Under the pieces are notes generated by a model, which had not been told where the DNA came from, ran no database searches, and was given only the letters and a program-made list of their open reading frames with translations. DNA of 64,000 nucleotides, taken from positions 85,815,696 through 85,879,695 of the forward strand of contig OY282606.1 of NCBI GenBank assembly GCA_958298945.1, written 5' to 3'. Shown piece after piece: positions 1 to 10,186 of this stretch (position 1 is the first letter of the stretch; every line of letters starts with the position of its first letter). Position numbers and translations under genes: made by a program. This DNA comes from Atherix ibis. Taxonomy: Eukaryota > Arthropoda > Insecta > Diptera > Athericidae.

Positions 1-350
1 CGTCCTTTCTAGTAGCTCTTTAGTTTCGGGAACAAGAAAAAGTCACAGTCATAACCATAAACCCATGATGACCCTCTGGAGCAAATTTGGGTAGTCGCGG
101 ACAGAGTCCAACAGCTCCTTAGCAATGTTAATGCGATGCTGTTTTTGGTCGAAATTAACAAAAATTGAAGACGAGCCAAAACACGTGCAAGCAAAGCAGC
201 TGTCAAAAATTAACTGAACATTCAAAATGACCGAACTTGTCGGCATAAGTGAGAGACATGTGTATCAACATAACGCCATAAAAAAATCGTAAATCGAATA
301 TACGTAATCCGTGGAAATTCAAAATTCGCGATACTTTTTGAACAGAGATA
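1..350 (-). mobile_element. Mariner family A, copy A1 (3' part lost at window edge, internally deleted)
   Basis: The sequence matches the family A copies at 17 kb, 25 kb and 63 kb. It begins inside the transposase 3' part, with the codons for the FFLFPKLKS segment after the third catalytic Asp. It then jumps at about position 46 to the region around the first catalytic Asp, so about 360 bp of catalytic core is missing. The 5' side continues through the family A 5' leader to a decayed TIR near 335-350. Like A3 and A4 it lacks the helix-turn-helix (HTH) coding region that A2 retains. It cannot encode a functional transposase. The left boundary lies outside the window. Confidence 0.8.
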
Positions 351-454
351 AGAGGTCATGAGGCCATCCGCTTCTAAGATGTCGTTAGGAATAGCTCCTT
401 AAAAAGAGGATTATAATGATCACTTAAACGGGAATGAAATATTGGATAACAATA

Positions 455-1110
455 GCCCTCACATAATGTGGAGCATTAACGACTTTATGTAGAATTCTAG
501 ATTGTAGTGATTGGATTCGGAGGGAGTTGGAAGGCTAAAGTTCAAGTCCGTATGTCTTCAAGTCCGTATAACTGAAGATTGGCTTCAGTTCTGTAGTAGT
601 AATTTGCTGTCGATTGTTAGCTTCGATATAGCATCTAAGAATCGGAATAGCTGCTTGTAACGTCCGTTAAACTTAGTTCTTTAAAGTTTTCTATGTTAAT
701 TATTTGTCAAACTTGAGTTCTAGATAAGATACTTCGTCTTTTGGTGGAATAGTGTTGCCTTTAAAGGTTATGAAAGGAGATGATTCTTGGCGAAGAGTTT
801 GATCGTTCACTTTCACTTTCTACTTTTTGAACCAATTTTGAAGAGACTAAATATGGATTTGCAGGGTAGTGGATGTTATGATAGGGTTTTGGCAATGAGC
901 TATGATGGCCGTCTACCTTGAGGGACACTTGCTCCAATGTTAGACATTCTCAATCACCTGAAAATATCTCTAAGAGGTAGGATTTGATTTTAAGGAATTA
1001 TTGGGTTGGAATGATTATTTTGAGCTTCCAGAGAAGCCATTAATACCATACTCGGTTGAAAGCCTGAGCTATGCCCAAAAATATGGCTGTACAGTAAGTA
1101 CTGTTTGTGC
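455..1110 (-). pseudogene. Antisense jockey-type reverse transcriptase fragment
   Basis: Read on the minus strand, this stretch encodes broken RT segments that align with the plus-strand jockey copy at 10.2-11.8 kb. About 560-680 gives a segment like NGRYKQLFRFLDAISKL, matching NGRHKQLLRLLDSKSKL there. About 990-1060 gives FNRVW followed by LLWKLK, matching FDRVWHPGLLWKLQ. The YADD-containing block between them is lost near 880-900, and several stops are present. It is a decayed member of the same LINE family inserted in the opposite direction. No poly(A) or target-site duplication was recognised. Confidence 0.7.
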
Positions 1111-1149
1111 TCAAGAGAGGATGCAATGAAATGAACATACTCTGGATGT

Positions 1150-1572
1150 AAAAATGTAAAGATTTTTGTTTATAAAAGCAGAATCTATATTGGAAAGAAG
1201 CCCAGCAGAAGCTGTGGTGCCAATCCCAAAGAAGGCCAGTTGCCCAATTATCGTTTATGGTTGCTTCTCCATGGATGGATTAGAAGATTTGTTGTGTATT
1301 AATGGAAATCACTGCTATTCCAATAAAACTATAGTAAATTGGTGAAGGATTTATTATTAAGAAGGATAACGATCCTGAGCATAATTTGAAAGTATGTGAA
1401 GATTTACTACCTGATCTGATTATGCTAAAGAGAAAACTAGTGAAGGATCATTTAGTAATGCCTAATACTATTTTTTATCAAAAGATATATTAAAAGAAAA
1501 TCAATCGATCAAATGACTAGAATTAGACAAGATGTCCTTAATCGTAAAGAAGGTTTTCTTTTTTATTAAAAA
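1150..1572 (+). pseudogene. Tc1-like (DD34E) transposase fossil
   Basis: Broken plus-strand frames show Tc1 signatures in the correct order. VYGCFSMDGLEDLLCINGN (about 1250-1310) matches the Tc1 block with the motif VWGCFS. KDNDPEH (about 1362-1385) matches the second-Asp block. A C-terminal tail, MTRIRQDVLNRKEGFLFY followed by TAA (about 1513-1571), resembles the usual end of Tc1 transposases. The N-terminal DNA-binding half is absent. A Tc1-type TIR lies at 3001-3039, beyond the inserted mariner B1, so both probably belong to one element. The identification rests on family motifs; the element is inactive. Confidence 0.65.
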
Positions 1573-1685
1573 AGCTCCTTTTTTTATATTATATTTTTAA
1601 ATTGATAAAAAATAATGTATAAAAAAATTTGCCTTTTTTAATATTAAGAGTTAGAGTTTAAACTGCCAGTTTAAAAAAAAATATA

Positions 1686-2961
1686 TTGTGTAGTAAAAGG
1701 AAATCCATTATTTTTGCATTAAATTGAAAGTTTTATTTAGCATAGATAGAATGATACGATTAAGGTCAAATATGCACCGGTTTGTTTGATAACTTGTTGC
1801 CATTTTGGAGGTAATTTCATAATGCCTCTCTCATAGAAACCCTCGTCCCTATTGGCAAAAAACTGGGACAGTCGATTTTCACAATCATCTCTTGAGGCGA
1901 ATTTTTCACCTGCAAAATCATTCGTCATAGACAGGAAGAGGTGGTAATCACTTGGTGCCAGGTCCGGACTATAAGGTGGATGCATAAGAAAAGATCCCGG
2001 AACTTCTGGCGAGTCACTAGCGATGTATGCGGCCTGACGTTGTCCTGATGGAACACAATTCCTCTCCTATTGGCCAAAGCTGGCCGCTTCTGGGCGATTG
2101 CTTCTTTCAGACGGTCCAATTGTTGACAATATAGGTCCGAATTAATAGTTCGGCCGTAGGGGAACAGCTCATAGTAGATGATTCCCTGCCAGTCCCACCA
2201 AACACATAGCAAAACCTTCCTGGCTGTCAATCCTGGCTTGACCACCGTTTGCGCCGGGTGACCGCGATTTGACCACGACCGTTGTCGCTTGAAGTTGTCG
2301 TAAGTGACCCACTTTTCATCACCAGTAACCATCCGCTTCAGAAAAGGATCGATATTGTTGCGATTCAGCAGCGATTCGCAGATGGAAATTCGGTCCATGA
2401 GGTTTTTTTTTGCGATAACTCGTGTGGCACCCATACATGGAGCTTCTTTTTGTATCCAGCCTTATTTTAGTGGTTCCAAACGGTTTTTTGTGCAATGTTT
2501 AGCTCCTGGGCAATCGAAACAGTGCTTACGTGACGGTCGGACTCGACGATTTCCATTATTTTATCGACATTTTCGACAATTGGCCTTCCAGAGCGTGGTG
2601 CACCTTTGACATCAAAATTACCGGAACGAAATCGACGAAACCAAAATTGCGCATAATTGGCTGTTACAATATTAGGACCATAAACACTATTCACATTTTT
2701 AGCTGCCTGGCTTGCGTTTTCGCCTTTATCGAAGAAAAACTGTAAAATATGGCGTATTTTCTCTTTGTTGGTGTCCATCTTTGATGCGTGCTAAAAAAAT
2801 ACTGAGTCAAGTAATCACAAAAGTGTATGAGAAGCGTTTTTAGTACAAAATGTTATCTTTATAACGCCATCTAGTGCAACCCGATCGCACTTTTAAAACG
2901 GGAGATACAGACTCCTAAAGCCATCTTTTAGCAAAATAATGGATTACTTTTTACTACAACT
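1686..2961 (-). mobile_element. Mariner family B, copy B1, inserted in the Tc1-like element
   Basis: A 1276-bp element whose ends form imperfect TIRs: TGTAGTAAAAGGAAATCCAT at the left, and the reverse complement of a near-identical string at the right (about 2930-2960). TA dinucleotides flank both sides (1684-1685 and 2962-2963). The transposase reads on the minus strand. It sits between the Tc1-like transposase C-terminus (ends 1571) and the Tc1-type TIR (3001-3039), so it inserted into that older transposon. B2 at 59-60 kb is a second copy. Confidence 0.85.
1770..2778 (-). pseudogene. Mariner B1 transposase (DD34D), frameshifted
   Basis: Cut-and-paste transposase of the mariner group, which binds its TIRs and inserts at TA. 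The minus-strand start codon is at 2776-2778 (MDTNKEKIRHIL). The HTH region comes first, then VTGDEKW with the first catalytic Asp, FHQDN with the second, and YSPDLAPSDYHLF with the third. Three separate frames carry these parts. A break near 2440-2470 separates the HTH from the core. A second break near 1985-2000 falls just before the third Asp. That second break is also present in B2. The coding region ends near 1770 in the GAY tail. Coding capacity is lost although all three Asp codons survive. Confidence 0.85.
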
Positions 2962-3000
2962 TATATTTCTTTCACCAGTTTTTTTTTTAAAGTTTTCTCG

Positions 3001-3039
3001 TAAAACCAAAATGATCGCATATACTTTTGGCCAACAGTG
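3001..3039. repeat. Tc1-type terminal inverted repeat (right end)
   Basis: Read on the minus strand, this begins CACTGTTGGCCAAAAGTATA and continues into a T-rich stretch. That closely resembles TIRs of Tc1-like elements, which commonly start CAGTG and contain GGCCAAAA. A TA follows at 3040-3041. It marks the right end of the element whose transposase fossil lies at 1150-1572. No matching left TIR was found; the left side is replaced by the antisense jockey fragment. Confidence 0.6.
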
Positions 3040-3717
3040 TACTCGTTTATAATATTTTTTAATCAATCAAATTTTACACCTTTTTAGGAGTTTCCACCTG
3101 GGGTGACAAGCTTCTTTCATGGGCAATGAATTTTTCTATTTCTTTTAGGAACGTTTGTAGACAATCTGAATTTTTCTTTGATACGAATCTCATATGAAAT
3201 TTTTATGTAAGCTCAGATACAGAAAACTGAATAATTTTTTTTTTTGCTAATTAAAAAAATATTTCTATTTATTAAAAAAAATTTGATTTTTTGTATTTTA
3301 AAAATTCTAAAAAAGTTTTTTATTTGTAAAATTATTAAAAAAAAACTCATAAGGAAATGGAAATTTTTTCATAAGCTAATCCTGTTGATGAGTATCAATC
3401 AGCTTTGTAACCTTATTTATGCTAAAAAATACCAAAAAAAAATTAAAAATCCTAATTATATATTATAAATTATCCTTGCCGATTTAATTCACCTTAATTC
3501 TAGTTCAGTTCCCTTGATTCCTTAACTCTTTATCAGCATTGAATCAGCATGGAACGCTGAACTCTTCTTATGAGAAGTTCATTCGCTAAAGTCTTTTGCC
3601 GACAATTACAAGAACAAACCATTCTCAGTTAATATTTATGATAAAATAAATCAAAACAATTTTTTTTATATGATCAGCATATTTGCTTAAAAAGACAACA
3701 TGTAAAAATACACCATC

Positions 3718-3766
3718 AAAATAATAATAATAATAATAATAATAATGAATAAATAAATAAATAAAA
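3718..3766. repeat. (ATA)n then (AATA)n microsatellite
   Basis: About nine ATA units are followed directly by about four AATA units, with one interrupting G. Confidence 0.9.
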
Positions 3767-4867
3767 ATGACATTCGATATAAATTTCATAATTTTCACTT
3801 AGCACCTTAAGATTTTCTAATTATATCTTGGAGATTATTTAATACCAAAGATAAGCCGATAATGTTCGTTAAAGTTTATTGCCTCTAAATTAGATCCCTT
3901 AGCTTCGTATAAATAATTTGCTGTGTTTTTTTTATTTTAATATTCGTATTTGTTATCTTGAAAAAGTTATTCTCTTAAATAAAAAATATATGTTAACGTA
4001 TTTTAGTATTTTTCGGTTGATTTAGTTTTTAGCTTTTCATTCTTTAACTAATGGTTATCCATAAACATATTTCGTTGATGGTTTTATCTTAAAGAAAAAT
4101 ATTTTCATTTTTATGAAGAAAAAATTTTATCAAGCGTGTCAAAGATTTTAATTATGTTTTCATATAAAATTCGTCGTCTACTGATCTTAGATAATGGCAG
4201 ATTTTTTTCTTTATCAAATTGATTTTATTAAGAAAATACATAAGAAAAGATGATATCTTTGCGGTTTTACCGTACCATAGATGGTTTTTCTTCGCTTTAC
4301 ATTAATTTGGATTATTAAGAAAAATACTTGACAGCCAGAAAGTTTGTAGACCATAATAGGGATCTCGTAAATGCTGAATGTTTTTATGAGCACAAAGATG
4401 GATTTTTAGAATAGATTTTAAACAAATTTTTTTATTCTTAATTTTAATCATTATTTAAATAAAAGCGATTTTTTCAGTAGCCTTGAAAAAAACAACTAAA
4501 CAGCGTCAAATTGCACGATCATGGAGTCCAAATTGACATAACCAAATTACGAAATTGCACGTCCGCGAAACTTTTTGTGCCATAAAGGCAAAATTTATCA
4601 TCTTGTGTAGCTGATGCAGATGCCTTCTTAAAACTGCATAAGATAAAGATTAAAATCTTTAGATTCTGGTCGATTATAATACGACCATAGCGCTCAGAAC
4701 TGACGAGCATTTAGACCAAAATAAGCACCAGCAATTTTTATTCTCGCGGATACAATGGCTTTCATACATTTACTTGTGGACTCTTAAAGCCCCGTATATG
4801 ATAGTATTGTTAATTGATGCATCGAATAAAAGGATAAATGAGCCTCGTCGCTATTTTTGTAGATTTG

Positions 4868-5022
4868 TAGATCGTTTTATAGACCATGGAATGCTTAGAA
4901 CTTACGACGATTCAATGCTGGAACATCAGGCTTAGGATACTGATTTTTTGAAGAAAATATTTTCCAAAAAATCAGTATCTAAAGCCTGATGTTCCATGGT
5001 CTAAGGTCTTTAAAATGATCTA
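4868..5022. repeat. Long inverted repeat (hairpin)
   Basis: The inner arms 4921-4950 and 4965-4994 pair at 28 of 30 positions around a 14-nt loop. The outer sequence (GATC....AGACCATGG at left, CCATGGTCT....GATC at right) also pairs if about 30 bp at 4890-4920 in the left arm is looped out. No transposase or TA-flanked boundary is evident. Confidence 0.8.
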
Positions 5023-5439
5023 CAATATTAAATGACAAATATGAGTTAACTAAATTCCATATTGGGTAGCATATGTGCTTAATATTTTTTGATAATTTAT
5101 TAATTTTACTCATATTTATAGCCACACAAATTTAAAAAATTTTTTTTTTTGGTCAGAAACTGTTTTTCTGTTAAAATTTAATTTTTATTTTTAAAAAATT
5201 TGTCAATTTAGTGAAAAAATTGCAGAAAATATCAGAAATTTTACAATAAATTAATTGCGATTCAAAAATGTAATCATATTTATTTGAATAATTTTAATAA
5301 AAATTTTCACAAATTTTTAAATATTTCCAGATATTACTAAATCATAATTACTGATAAATAAATTATCTTTTGACAGTTAAAATTCGATACATCAGGTTGT
5401 AAAAAAAATCGTTAAGTCTGGAAGCTATCTGGTTTCGGA

Positions 5440-8400
5440 GAATCTTCAGAAACTGTCATTTCAGACTCTAAACTTCATAGCAAAATGAAACAAAAAAACA
5501 TTTTAGAGAAGACGGCTTAAACTGAAAATTTAAAATAAAAATTATAAAGAAAATTGCTTAAGAGCACATGGTCCAGATGCTAAACGTCAAAAAAAATAAA
5601 TTGCTTGGAGTAAAAACTACAAAGCAAAATTACTGCAAAAAATTAGATTGCTTAAAACATAAAATTTAAAGAAAAAATTGGTGCACAAACTGTTTTAGAG
5701 CAGAAAGTTCAAATTCTTAACTTCAGAGCAAATTTTGCATAGAAAATGCTGAGGAGTAGCCAGCTTCGACTATAAACTTTTGAGCAAATTTCATATGATA
5801 AATGGTTAAAAGCAAACAGCTCAGACTCGAAACGATAGAGCAAAAGTTGTACGAAATATGCTTAAGAGCATAACAAAATTTGTAAGAAAACTGCTCAAGG
5901 CCAAACAGTTAAGACAAAAATATTCAGAGCAAAATTGGTACAATTAAAATTTCTGAGTAAAACTGATTAAAAGAATGCTTATGAGTAGACGCCTTGAACT
6001 CTAAACCTTATAGCAGAATTGGTACAAAAAAAGAAATACTAAGGTGCTAAATGAAGAACAAAATGTGTATGAAAAATGCTGAAGAGCAGACAGCTTAAAC
6101 TGTTAACTTCTGAGTAAAATGTATACGATGAATGCCTAAAATCAGACGGTTTATACTCTAAGCAATAGAGCAAAATTTGTATGAAAAAGGCTTAAGAACA
6201 ATCAGCTAAGACTCAAAATGGTAGAGCAAAAGTGGTATAGAAAATACTGAGGAACAGACAGTTTAGAATAAACGTCTGAACAAAATTCATACGATAAATG
6301 CTTAAAAGCAGACAGCTATGACTTGGCAGAGAAAAAGTGATATGAAATATGTTGACAAGCAAATAGTTTCAACTTTAAACTTCATACCAAATTTTTTTTT
6401 AAAAAATGCTCATGTCCAGACAGTTTAGACAAAAAATTCTGAATAAAACTGATTAAAAGAATGCTTAAGAGCAGACGATTTGGACTTTATACTATAGAGT
6501 AACCATGGTATAAAATTTCCTTAGAGCAAACAGTTTATACTATAAAACATTGAGCAAAATTGGTGAAAAAATGCTGACGAGAAAACAGTTTAGTATCTGA
6601 ACTGCGAAGCAAAATTTGTATATAAAATGCTGAAGAGCAGATAGCTTAGACTGTTAACTTCTGAGTAAAATTGATGCTATGAATGCCTAAAATCAGACGG
6701 TTTATACTCTAAAAGTTAAAGTAAAATTAGTACAAAAAATGCTTAAGACCAGACATCAAACACTTGAAACAGAATAGATGCTGATGAGCAGACGGCTTGA
6801 ACTGCAAACTTTTCAGAAAAAAATAAAAACAGTATATGTTTCGGACTAAAAAATTTGGGCTTAAATTTCCAAAAAAAATGCTTCACGTCAAACATTTTAA
6901 AATAAAAAAATTGGACTAAAATTGGCACGAAAATTTAAAAGGAAATGGCTTAGACTCTGAACTATAAGCTAAATTGATAAAAAATTGTTTAAAAGCTAAC
7001 AACTACGACTATAAATCTTAGAGTAAAATTGGTGAAAAAATGCTTCTGAAAAAACAGTTTAGAGTCTTAACTGTAATGCAAAATTTGTCTAAAAAAATAA
7101 ATACTGTGAAACAAACTGCTTAGACTCTAAATATTTCATCAAAATAAAAAAACCAGATAGTTTAGACTATAAAATACAGGCTAAAATTTCCATAAAAAAT
7201 GCTTAAGGCCAAACATTTTAAAATAAAAAAATCAAGCTAAAATTGGCATGAAAAATGATTAAAGACAGACGGCTTAGACTCTAAACTCTTAAGTAAAATT
7301 TATTAGAAATTGCCTAAAAGCAGACTATAAACCTAAAAACAAAATGGCTGAAAAAATGCTTCCGAGAAAACAGTCTAGAGTCTTAAATGTGGAGCAAAGT
7401 GTGTATAGAAAATGCTGAGGAGCAGACAGCTTAGACTCAAAACAATTTAGCAAAATCAAAAAAAAACAGACAGTTAAAACTATAAAAAACTGGCTTAAAT
7501 TTTCACAATTAATGCTTAAGGCCAAACATTTTAAAATAAAAAAAATCAGACTAAAATTGACACGAAAAATGCTTAAAAGTAAATGGCTTAGACTCTAAAA
7601 TTTAGACTATAATTGATAAAAAATTCCTTAAAAGCAAACAACCAACACTACAAAACTTAAAGCAAAATTGGTGAAAAAATGCTTCAGAAAAAAGAGTTTA
7701 GGGTCTTAACTGTGGAGCAAAATTTGTCTAGAAAAACAAATACTAAGAAACATACTCCAAAAAAACAGTTAGTTTAAACTAAAAAATACAAGCAAAAATT
7801 TCCACAAAAAATACTTACGGACAAACATTTTAAAATAAAAATGCAGAGTGAAATTGGTACAAAAAATGCTTAAGAGCAAATGGCTTAGACTCTAAACTAT
7901 AAGCTAAAATTGATAAAAAATTGCTTAAACGCAAGCAACTTAAGACGGGACAGTTTGAACTCTTAACTTTATAGCAAAATTGGTATAGAAAATTCTGAGG
8001 AGAAAATAGCTTAGAATCTTAACCTAAAAGAAAAATTACTACAAAAAATGCTTAAAAGCATACAGATTAAAATCGAAACTTTAGTAAAAAATTGATACAA
8101 CAAATGCTCAAAAGAAAGCAGTTTAGACTGTAAAAAAGTAAAGTTGGTATAAAAAATACTCCAGGCCATTCAGTTCAGACTAAAATTTTTACAGCAAAAT
8201 TAATTCTAGAAATGTTCAAGGGGAGACAGCTAAGACTGTAAACTTTAGAGCAATTTGTTAGGTAAATATTTGGTTTAGACTCAAAATTTTAGCTCAAACC
8301 TTCGAAGTAAAAAAGTTCTCAAGAGCAGAAGACAATTTTGACAAAAAAATTCACAGCAAAAATTGGTACGAAAAACGCTTAAGAACAGATATAAAAACGA
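5440..8400. repeat. Diverged minisatellite, about 56-bp period
   Basis: A recurring unit resembling TGCTTAAGAGCAGACAGCTT, then a TAGACTCTAAAC-like stretch, then AGAGCAAAATTGGTA and an A-run repeats throughout, with many substitutions and small deletions. Consecutive well-preserved units (for example starting near 5747 and 5803) are 56 bp apart. That gives roughly 50 units over about 3 kb. No reading frame persists across units, so it is non-coding tandem DNA. Divergence between units indicates age without recent homogenisation. Confidence 0.85.
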
Positions 8401-8417
8401 TTATCCTTAAAGATTTT

Positions 8418-10175
8418 TTGCGGGGAGGGGGGGGGGGAAGGTGTTGCTCCTTAAATATTAAAATATTGAATTTAATAAATTCAATATTTTCGAAGATACT
8501 GCAATTAATGGCACTCTCCGTAATATCTCTTAAACGCTATAAAAGAAATTTTCCTAACTTAAAAAAAAGCTCTATAAAAGATGATAGCGGGGCTGCCAGA
8601 GGCTTTTGTTATTTAAAAAAAAAAATTTCCACCTTTTAGAGAAAACTATTTAATTAAGATAGAAAATAATAATTGTTTAGTAGCTACTTAAATTGACCAC
8701 TGCAGACAATATTTTCTAGTGTTTATTTATTTTAGAATTTTTTTCTTTCTATAAATTGCATTATAATTTTTGAAATTCAATTAATATAAAATTAAACAAA
8801 ATTAAATACTACAAAATTCCTTAAAATTAAAATTGTGGTGTCTCTGAGCATTTGAATGGAATTTTTTTTTTTTTTACCACAAAACTTGTTGAAATATTTT
8901 CGAGTCTCATCTAATTATCAAGATTATAATTGCAGTCTCAGATTGTGAATTGGCACCAAATTGTATCTTTTCCGTTGTTGTCTTAGAACGAGTGTCTTTT
9001 CGATGTGAGTACGAGTATCTTTAAGCATACCGTCGATTTGTTTTTATTGGCATTAACTTGGTTTTAAGTAGTTTTTTTTAATAGTTTCAGAAAAGATAAT
9101 AAATCCGCTATCAAACGAGTTGGCTGTAATTTCTACTATTCGGTATTGTGTGCGCCCATTTTTGAACTTTGAAATTGGACAATTTAATATGAAGCCAACA
9201 TACACATTAGAGTGGGGAGCTTTCAGTAAAATTAATCAGAGCCGATTTAGCGTATGGGAAAACAATAATGCTCGTATCTAAGGAATACTACTTCGGGTAC
9301 GGTCAGTGTTGATTCGTTCTATTTTGCTTGAAGAAATCGAATTTTCTCCTCATTTGCATTGTGAGCAGTGCATTGAATACGTTAGATACTCTGTGCAATT
9401 GCATTCGATTGCTCAAGTATAAAAAACAATACAGAAAAACGCTGAAACGTTCGTGTTAATGTGAAACGAATTAAATGAGAGAGAATACAAAAAAAATTCC
9501 TTTTCGAATAAAAACTCAACGAGGAACGAACAAATTCTAAAATGTCTAATGTACGGCCATCTAATTAGTAACTAAACTACGCGATAATTAGACAGAAGTG
9601 AACCACTTAAATGTCATGGCGCTGTAACACAATAAATCATATTTCATTTGTTTTGGCAAATTAAAATTATTCCGGCTGCCTGTCTGTTTTGGGGAGGATT
9701 GGTGGTGGTAAATGCCGATTGTATTTTGGCCCCATGATCAACAGTTCTAAGAGTTTGCATTTGTTGGTTATTTTTTAAAGAAAATTTGATTATTTGATTT
9801 GTTTTAATTTTTTTTTAGGCAATTCCATTATTTTAAAATTTGTGATGTCATCAAAAATAATACAGGATAATCGAACGCTTTTTAACTAGTTTTGAACTCT
9901 AAGAATTCCAGAAAAGTTTTTTTCACTCAATTTAATTAAGTCCATCAAAACCAAAAGGGCATTTTAAAAAAAAAAATCTTCTCTGACTCCGAAATTGACA
10001 CATATTAAAATTAAACTAATTTTAATCATGTTCGAAAGATTTTTAATAATTTTTCTTAAAAAAAAACAAAAACTTTTTCCAAGACCAACTTTTAATAAAT
10101 ATTCTTCACCTTTTTGGGTGGGGGTCCCTAATAAGTTATTTTAATTCTAAAAATTTTATCCAAATAAAAGTTTTT
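8418..10175. other. Non-coding stretch with G-run and clustered TAAT motifs
   Basis: A G-rich run lies at 8421-8438 and a perfect 14-bp-arm palindrome at about 8459-8487. No coding signature was recognised. The part from about 8940 to 9730 is less AT-rich than its surroundings. It holds TAATTAG, GATAATTAG and ATAAATCAT motifs near 9560-9640, which could be homeodomain-type sites; this is inference only. Confidence 0.4.
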
Positions 10176-10186
10176 AAGAAATTCTT

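Larger units (their letters stand above)
3050..5440. other. AT-rich non-coding stretch
   Basis: No gene, transposase or RT similarity was seen. It contains an (ATA)n/(AATA)n microsatellite at about 3720-3765 and a long hairpin at 4868-5022 (listed separately). The rest is low-complexity AT-rich sequence. Confidence 0.6.
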
